A stretch of DNA of 64,000 nucleotides, from positions 25,632,627 through 25,696,626 of the forward strand of contig CM067348.1 of the NCBI GenBank assembly GCA_034190875.2. Reading direction: 5' to 3'. This stretch comes from Urechis unicinctus. Lineage: Eukaryota; Annelida; Polychaeta; Xenopneusta; Urechidae. The notes beneath the pieces are model-generated. The model saw nothing but the letters and a program-made list of their open reading frames with translations, ran no database searches and was not told the DNA's origin. Within the stretch, counting starts at the first letter, position 1; the number at the start of each line of letters is the position of its first letter. Made by a program: the position numbers and the translations under genes. Positions 56,745 through 64,000 of the stretch are shown piece after piece.

Positions 56745-56910
56745 GCTTAAATATCATACAACTGCTCAGCGACTACATCATACAACCGGGCAGCTACAAT
56801 ACAATGCAACCGGGCAGCTACAAAACCATGCAACCGGGCAGCTACAGTATCATGCAACAAGCCAGCTACAATATCATTCAACAAGCCAGATACAATACTA
56901 TACAATTAAT
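56745..56910. repeat. Minisatellite, 24-bp unit, ~7 copies
   Basis: Unit around AACCGGGCAGCTACAATAC. A diverged relative of the array at 43264-43556, sitting at the matching end of the right duplication block. Confidence 0.93.
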
Positions 56911-58669
56911 TGTTCTTATAGAGTACATTTATTTAACGAGCCCTGCAATATTCTTCAGAGATGGATGACATGATCTAGAATATTGATATACGCAGGGTTA
57001 CATCATTTTAATCAAAGAGATAAACGAGTGCTCTGTTGGCCCGGACCTCACATTTAGGAGAGCTACAGCTAATATATAATCAATAATGAAGCTGTTCTCA
57101 TACCGCCAGATTAGTCATGTCCACGCACAGATACCATCTCCTGTGATAACTCTACATTAGCATACTGTCGCGATGTGAACGATAATGTAAGAATTGTCTA
57201 CTGTGTAACGCCACCGGTCATTATCAAACGAGCACGATCGTATATTCCTCGTGTAACATTTGCGCGACCCCTTGGTGCTTCATCAGTAGACACATTAGCA
57301 TTGAAGCCTGCCAAATTAAGTAATACGTCTATCCTGAGGCGCTCCGTCAATACGTAGACACGTTTGCTATTGCGTCGTTTGATCCGCCTTTCGGCTTCTT
57401 GGCAAAACCATACCCATATCTTTGCTTCAATAATAGTCGCTTTCAGTGTCTAGACAAAAGCGGGTAATTATTTCAGACTCCTTTATTGCCGTTCTTAGAA
57501 TGACACATTTTCAAACCCCAACCAACATCAATATACTTAGTGATAAGCCCGTTGCACGTTCGATATAATGGCCAACTTGCTTACATCATGGATAGCACAG
57601 CTTAATTTTGCATGAGTAAATAAACTCTTCAATTTAAATATGTTATTCGTTAACTGGTCATGCTAGAAAGAGAAGATTTTGATGAGCCTAGTTCCAATGC
57701 AATAATAGCATATTCTGTTCTATAGGTGCTGCATTGTACGTTGATTAATGTTGTTTATTTGTGCTTAAAGACTATTTAAGGGCAAGTGCACATCAGGAGA
57801 GCTAGACAGATTAATCTGTTCTCTTTGTCTAGGCGAACAGCTTATCATCTGCGGCGTCCGTACTGCATTCATTACTAGGGATATTGTCCACATGTTAGTT
57901 GCAAAACTAGCTCGCATTGACGATGAACTGAGATTGGATGAGACTCACAACAGGCGGCACACGCGCCAATTTCTCGTAAATTGTCTTTATTGTTAAATCA
58001 GAAAGCAGCCGTCCGCAATTGTTTTTTAAGAATTGAGGCACTGTTCTTATGGATCGGCAAATATAAAATGATATACCCCCAAAAAGACGCAGCGTAGTTT
58101 TAGTTTTGGGGGTTAGAGATTACGTTATGATTTAGGCCACATGAACCTGTGCGCAAGCAGGTGGTATTGTTATTGTTCTGCCATCCCTTATTTGTGCATC
58201 AGGTGGCATCCAAGTATTGCATATCAGAACTGAGCACATGACATAATTAAATAACTGAAGTGACGTTGCGTTAACCATACTTGATTGTCAAACAAATTAA
58301 TTGAACATAAGCATTATGATATCTGTACATTTACATATATGATCGCACCACACAATGCTCCGTACATTGTGTACGAGTCGGCTCTTCGGAGACATAATCT
58401 CCAATCGCACGGTAATGGTTGTGATGATGGCCTTCAGGAGACTCTTGACGAGTACATCAACCATTCGTGTAGCATTTCGATTATCACTGAATTTACCACG
58501 AACACCAATGCAATCATTGACAAGCGTTTTGCTGACTAAGGAGAAATTAGACCAGAGCCATTACTGGCACACCATTCTCTTTACGAGATGATTGTGCAGT
58601 TATTTATGCCTCTTGTCCAATTCTTGATGGGTAACATAAAATGCGAACTGCGGCCTTTTCATGGGGCTG

Positions 58670-58880
58670 TAATCTAGCATCTAACGTTGTAGCAGGTCCC
58701 TGTGATCTAGCATGTAACGTTCTGGCAGGGGCCTATGCTCTTGAGCTAACGTTCTAGCAGGGGTCTGTCATATTGCATCTAACATTCTAGCCGGATTTTG
58801 TGGTCTAGCATCAAAAGAAATAACAAGATCTTATGGTTAAGCATATAGAGTTATAACATAGGCCTGTGGTCTAGCATACA
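58670..58880. repeat. Degenerate minisatellite, ~33-bp unit, ~6 copies
   Basis: Unit around CTAGCATCTAACGTTCTAGC; the copies are well diverged. Confidence 0.85.
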
Positions 58881-60462
58881 CTGACGGCCTCATTTAGCGA
58901 TATTGGCGAATATTCATCTACCAAATATATATATTAAATAATATACCCTACCATGGATTACGATAGGTTAAGTAATAATAAGTTTGCATAACCAATGAAC
59001 ATTTTGATAATGTATTGTGGTTCTGAAATTCTGCGCTTTTCTCTAAGATGTTATAGATACACACATATCTGTCTTGAATTCCACGAATACTGTCTAAACG
59101 TTGACCTGAATGATAAAAATTTCTTTTTCACCTGCATAGACTGCACTTATTCTTGTGGCATTATCCCTTATACATTGGAGCCGCAGAGAATGGTGGACGA
59201 CAGGTGATGAGATACTGTGACCGAGACGCCTTGGTCTTAAGTAAGGCATATTCAACGCAGGTAGTGAATGGTGAACGGCACCGATACATATTCATTTAGG
59301 GAAGGGCGAATTCTTGGACTTCTCCATTTCTCTCGAGGGTCTCTCTGATTAAGTTGATTATGTAGATAACTCACCAAAAGGGGTGCTACATAGGCTGTAT
59401 GTTAGCATTGTAGACCCAAATGTCAACAGGGACACTATGTGGGGCAAGGCTCGAACATGGCTTCCTGTGACGATCGTTGGACTCGTGGAGTGGTAATGTA
59501 TGGGAGGTCGAACCAGCTTAAGTGTTTTTCAATCTCAAAGATACTACGTAATGATGCAAAGTACTGTACCACAATAATGGTTTATATTTACCGACTCTCG
59601 TAACAGGGTTTCCATGGATTAATCTGTTTCTCGGTGGCTTAACCAGCATTTCGTTATAAATGCTTGCTTTACCAGCATTTCGTTATACAGTCATCGTGAG
59701 CACCTGTGACTGTCATCGGCGCACGGCTGAACATCAAGCAGCGCATATCCATTTCAAGCACATCAGGGAAATATAATTGTCAGTGTAACAAGTGTCACTT
59801 ATAGCGTCATGCTTGTTGCTTTACTAATCGATTGAATGCTGCCCAACCAAATCAACTACTATAATCAGCCCCACAAAATCCACTATTATTATCTGGTAGA
59901 TTTTGTAAGGTAGAATCCATTGTGTGCGTTTCAAATATGGAACAATGTGATTAACTATAATGAGCCATATGTGAGGTGCTGCCGCTGACTGGGATCACTC
60001 ACCGACACACGCGCCATCATGCCGGTTTGATTAACGCTATTTGTGACGACCACATTCAGGACGTTTGCCGTTAGCCACCTATGGCAGAATGCTTGATATA
60101 CGTCAAGCAACGGTGGCTTAGATGTCTACATTGCCACTTGTTAGTTCTGATAAATATCCTGGCTATTACAAAAGTTAATTATGATCCCACCATTTGCTAC
60201 GGCACAACAAAATGCACGTTGCTTTGTAACAATATTGTTAAGGAGCGATGCAGCAACTACACCATTGACAAGAATTTAATTGCTTCGGGAGGATGTAAGT
60301 CTTCATGAAGGAGAGGCAGTTTAACGAACAACGACTGTCGTATCTCACAGAGTCTGTCATCTAATGGCCTTTGCTTTTCGTAACAATTTACCAACGTCCG
60401 CTGACTATATCAAAATGTCGACGAGAACTGTCGTCGTCAACTGTTAGCACAATCATTTTGCT

Positions 60463-60496
60463 CTATATACTATATATATATATATATATATATATA

Positions 60497-60561
<65 letters not shown>
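60463..60561. repeat. (TA)n microsatellite, ~49 dinucleotides
   Basis: A TA run with one TGCA interruption. The open frame over it is an artefact. Confidence 0.98.
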
Positions 60562-60564
<3 letters not shown>

Positions 60565-61869
60565 TGTTTGCACTTCTGCATTAACATATTTTTTTTCAGC
60601 ACACACCGCAAGTTTTTCGTTGAATATTTGCCGTTAGATGAGGTCCTTTCTGCCATGCTTCTTTTACAATGATAAATGTGGCCATTTTGCAACGCATGAA
60701 TGATGCAACTGGAGGCAATTTTCTAACATTACTTATACTGAAGGCAATCATTTCCTTAATGTCCTCAGAACGGCACGTTCGTGACTAATGCCAGAAAAAT
60801 GGGTTGGGGGGAATCTACCGTTCTAATGGAACAGCCCCATTTCCTGGCAGCCAAGTCCTCACCTAACAACCTTTCTTAGTGTTTTCATAATCACTAGATG
60901 TTTGACTCACGGCAAATGAAAAAAACGTTTTGTATACGCAATCATCGGGAAACTATCCCATAGCTTAGAACCTCGCATCTCACATGCCTTGTATTGTCTT
61001 TGTCAAGTTTTTGTAACCTTTATTTATACAATAGTCTCCATTGCGCTGAACTATATTATGAAAAGCCTGAAATGGGACTGCCGTCAAAAATACACCGTAG
61101 ACTTACCGGCTGTTCTCATTGAATCGTGGCTGTTATTAATAGCGATCACACTGAGAACGACGCCTTTAACCACACGCGACAGAAGGACTGAATCATAGGG
61201 TGCCTTTGTGACTTATCATCTCATACTAGTCGCATAATTGTTCTGCAACGTGACCGGCTTTTCAGGTGAACCCTACAACATTTCTGGGAGTATGCAACGA
61301 ATCCTCGCGAAAGCAATCATCCACTAAGTCTAACCGCATGATTAAGGAGATGCTACAGCGTCTGACCTAACAACGCTCCGCTCTTTATTTGAAAACTATA
61401 TATGGTAACGATAACAAGCAAGAGCAGGTATGTTTGTATCTGAGTTTGGATCAGATGAGGGGGGACGGCGTCAGACGTTGACATTTCGTACAGTTAATAA
61501 GGAAACAGAGCTAGTCCCGGCAACGTTTACTGACCTGTTGCACCCTGATATAATGGCACGTAAGGATTTTCACATGGCGCTGTTTATACTTCGTCTCAGT
61601 TAAGAGCGCTTCATATGTGAAACTTATGGTTGGTGAAGGGGATTACTCTAGCAGAGCAAATTATATCATGTGATATTGACAAATGATAATGGCAAGATTG
61701 CTTAAATTCTAATGAGCACGGTTTCTTCCGCATAAGTATATGTATTCCTGTTGAAATCGCCTGAACCAATTTGTCTCTCCTGGTCTTAGCAAACGCTGTA
61801 CATTAATATGATTCACATCAATATCGGATGTGTACCTGTTTGCGGAAAACATAGCTTGCATTGATAATG

Positions 61870-62160
61870 ATAACAGACTGACTGAACCGACCTGTCAATG
61901 GAACAGACAGGCAGAACCGACCTGTAAATGAAACAGACTGACTGAACCGACCAGTAAATGGAACAGACAGACAGAACCGACCTGTCAATGAAACAGACTG
62001 ACTGAACCGACCTGTCAATGGAACAGACAGACAGAACCGACCTGTCAATGAAACAGACTGACTGAACCGACCTGTCAATGGAACAGACAGACAGAACCGA
62101 CCTGTCAATGGAACAGAATGACTGAACCGACCTGTCAACTGACAGAATGTTTGAACCGAC
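61870..62160. repeat. Minisatellite, 30-bp unit in 60-bp pairs
   Basis: Units around GAACCGACCTGTCAATGGAA. ACAGACTGACTG and ACAGACAGACAG versions alternate, making a 60-bp higher-order repeat. A period divisible by three gives the long minus frames here. Confidence 0.97.
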
Positions 62161-62468
62161 CTGCATGATAGTATGTTTACGTAATACAGTCAGTTAAAGA
62201 GACCAGTTGTGTGTCTGCTTCTCTCGCCGACTGTGCGAATAAGGATGCCGCTCAGCGTGAAACAGCAAATCGGGGTGTTTTAGAATGCGTGCCCAGCTCA
62301 TAAAAATCACTCATCCGGTTGAACAAGTAGACTTGGCAAGTCACTTATCCGACATGACAAGCGGACAACCATTGGTGTCGAACCCTGACCCATTCCATGC
62401 ATTGCATCGAGAGCAGTAGCTAACAACGTATAGCAAAATGTTTCCCTGTCCCAGCAGGCACAAAAAAG

Positions 62469-62590
62469 TCACGACCCATCAAGCAGCCGAGCACACAAGT
62501 CTTTCAATACCACGGCATGTGACTGTTGCGCGTAATCGAGAGCTTCCGTTGGAGTCATTTCCATTTTAAGCAAGAGAATATACTTCAGTT
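62469..62590 (-). CDS. Possible terminal coding exon (unrecognised)
   Basis: On minus, a good acceptor (pyrimidine-rich TTTTACACCTCTTTTCACCAG, ending at 62591) is followed by an open stretch to TGA at 62469-62471. It reads LKYILLLKMEMTPTEALDY and then AQQSHAVVLKDLCARLLDG, a mix of hydrophobic and charged residues typical of real protein. The open frame extends upstream to 62735, across the acceptor. I find no partner exon, no polyadenylation signal close by and no family match. It could be a gene end, an old retrocopy or chance. Confidence 0.2.
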
Positions 62591-62879
62591 CTGGTGAAAA
62601 GAGGTGTAAAACGGAGTGTACCAAAACAAATATGGCGCGAAACGAATCTTCGAAAAATGTGACACTGAGCAATGAGAGGCAATGACTCAAAAGTACCCGA
62701 GAGTGACCGAGAGACACGGCTTCTGATTGGAGCATCTCAAATCTGGGATGCTAGACCTGTTCAAGAACTCATCCTAGCCTAGACCCTTGGCGCGACTATT
62801 GAATATCATTACCATTTAAACAGGGCCCGCAGCCAAGGGGCTAGGGCACCTTGACTACCTCCTGTCTACCTGTAAGAAG

Positions 62880-63235
62880 AATAAGACTTAGCCTACATGC
62901 CAGGGGAACAGGCAGACTAAGCCCACTTGTCAGTGGAACAGGCAGACTTATCCCACCTGTCATTGGAACAGGCAGACTAAGCCCACCTGCCATTGGATCA
63001 GGCAGACTAATCCCACCTGTCATTGGAACAGGCAGACTAATCCCACCTGTCATTGGAGCAGGCAGACTAAGCCTACGTGTCATTGGAACAGGCAGACTAA
63101 GCCCACCTGTCATTGGAACAGGCAGACTAAGCCTACCTGTCATTGGAACAGGCAGACTAAGCCTACCTGTCATTGGAGCAGGCAGACAAAGCCTACCTGT
63201 CAGTGGAACAGGCAGACTAAGCCTACCTGTCAGTG
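62880..63235. repeat. Minisatellite, 30-bp unit, ~12 copies
   Basis: Unit around CCTGTCATTGGAACAGGCAG. Open frames on both strands (143 and 151 codons) follow from the 30-bp period and are not genes. Confidence 0.97.
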
Positions 63236-63759
63236 AATCACTGCTGATAGTTGCAATAAAGATGGTTTTTGTGTTTTTGTGAAATCTCAGAGCCAAGTAA
63301 TTGAATTATGCACATCAGAAGAGTTACATTTTAAAGCACGTCCAAGCATTCCCATTTGTAAGTATGTAGCCATATACAAGCCCCAGAAAATGTCATCAGC
63401 TGCAATGATAATGTCTGCTTGTTATCTACTTAGAATCATTGCCGAACAAGGACCACAATTTTGGTGGTGTTTTATGTGGCATATCACGGTGTTATACGAT
63501 GGTTTCACTGTCCCATTACAGCTTACTATACCAGATTCGTATGGCTGTTATGTGAGTCTGGGAAGCAACGATAAATGGTGGCTCTTTGTAAAAAAGACTT
63601 GCAATAATGGAGACAACCATATAACAAAGCTTGTATCCTACGCTGAGAGTGCTGTTAATAGTGCAGTAATAAAGTTTAGCTAGGAAGCAATTACAGTTAT
63701 TTTATGCAATTGGAGTTGTTGATGACTATGATTCCATCTGGATAAATAACAGCATCGGG

Positions 63760-63915
63760 CAAGACGGTGATAATCGGTCATGGCAGCGGTAATCGGGCAA
63801 GACGATGGTAACAAGCAAGACGGTGATAATTGGGCAAGACGGTGGCAATCGGGCAAGACGATGGTAATCAGGCAAGACTGGTGATAATTGGACAAGACGG
63901 TGGTAATCGGGCAAG
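63760..63915. repeat. Minisatellite, ~19-bp unit, ~9 copies
   Basis: Unit around CGGGCAAGACGGTGGTAAT with one-base length variants. Confidence 0.93.
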
Positions 63916-64000
63916 ACATATCACGTTCTAACATTGGCCTGAGACCTGGCATCTTCTGTAGTCCAAAATTCAACGTGCTAACGAGACAGCCGGCGGCATT

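Larger units (their letters stand above)
57085..63650. repeat. Right copy of the old ~9-kb duplication
   Basis: Colinear with 43730-52950 (anchors given there) but about 2.5 kb shorter. The 134-codon plus frame at 63279-63683 is the longest non-repeat frame here, but its paralogous stretch at 52640-52850 has an in-frame TGA (52720-52722), so I do not call a gene. Confidence 0.7.

Noticed and set aside
62841-63296. Open frames of 143 and 151 codons over the 30-bp array, and similar ones at 43249-43605 and 61813-62166
   Set aside because: The period is a multiple of three, so a stop-free unit gives long frames on both strands; there is no start, splice or composition evidence for a protein.
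63279-63683. 134-codon plus-strand frame
   Set aside because: The paralogous sequence at 52640-52850 has an in-frame TGA at 52720-52722 and further indels, so the frame is not conserved.

Overview
The window looks like animal nuclear DNA, most likely from a marine invertebrate and possibly a mollusc. The reasons are AT-rich sequence, spliced genes with GT-AG introns, long (TG)n microsatellites, many minisatellites and degraded transposon relics. Species-level placement is a guess. One assembly gap of 100 N lies at 32220-32319. The coding density is very low, and most long open frames are artefacts of repeats.

Left part (1-40.9 kb): a tandem gene family. Five copies of one two-exon, minus-strand gene lie at 4519-5916, 14334-15739, 19924-21301, 28735-30130 and 37245-38650. 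Exon 1 (44 codons) encodes a short cytoplasmic end and one membrane anchor. Exon 2 (about 313 codons) encodes a WlaTC/HtrL-YibB-like glycosyltransferase domain, so the product should be a type II Golgi/secretory membrane enzyme of about 357 residues. Copies 1, 2 and 5 are open. Copies 3 and 4 carry several one-base indels. Each gene sits in a unit made of a noncoding 'alpha' module, a 'beta' 3' flank with a ~48-bp VNTR and a (TG)n tract, the gene, and a 'gamma' 5' flank. Gamma is itself a diverged direct repeat of beta. Superimposed on this, about 0.24-17.5 kb is repeated as about 23.3-40.5 kb, so copy 1 pairs with 4 and copy 2 with 5. That may be a real segmental duplication or an uncollapsed haplotype; the gap falls inside this repeat. 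Copy 4 has an 833-bp LTR-like insertion just downstream of its stop.

Middle inserts: 7.7-8.2 kb (copy at 31.95-32.2 kb) has short open stretches that may be remains of an unrecognised plus-strand gene. At 9.8 kb and 32.9 kb there is a retrotransposon-type aspartic protease fragment. Foldback and hairpin repeats recur in every unit.

Right part (40.9-64 kb): no confident gene. It is a minisatellite-rich region with at least twelve separate arrays (19- to 56-bp units) and a TA microsatellite. Two long blocks, about 43.3-52.95 kb and 56.7-63.65 kb, are colinear, strongly diverged copies of each other (an old tandem duplication). A small inverted-repeat transposon with a perfect 8-bp target duplication lies at 51203-51421, a CTCF-consensus-like site at 49192-49205, and one short candidate terminal exon at 62469-62590 (minus).
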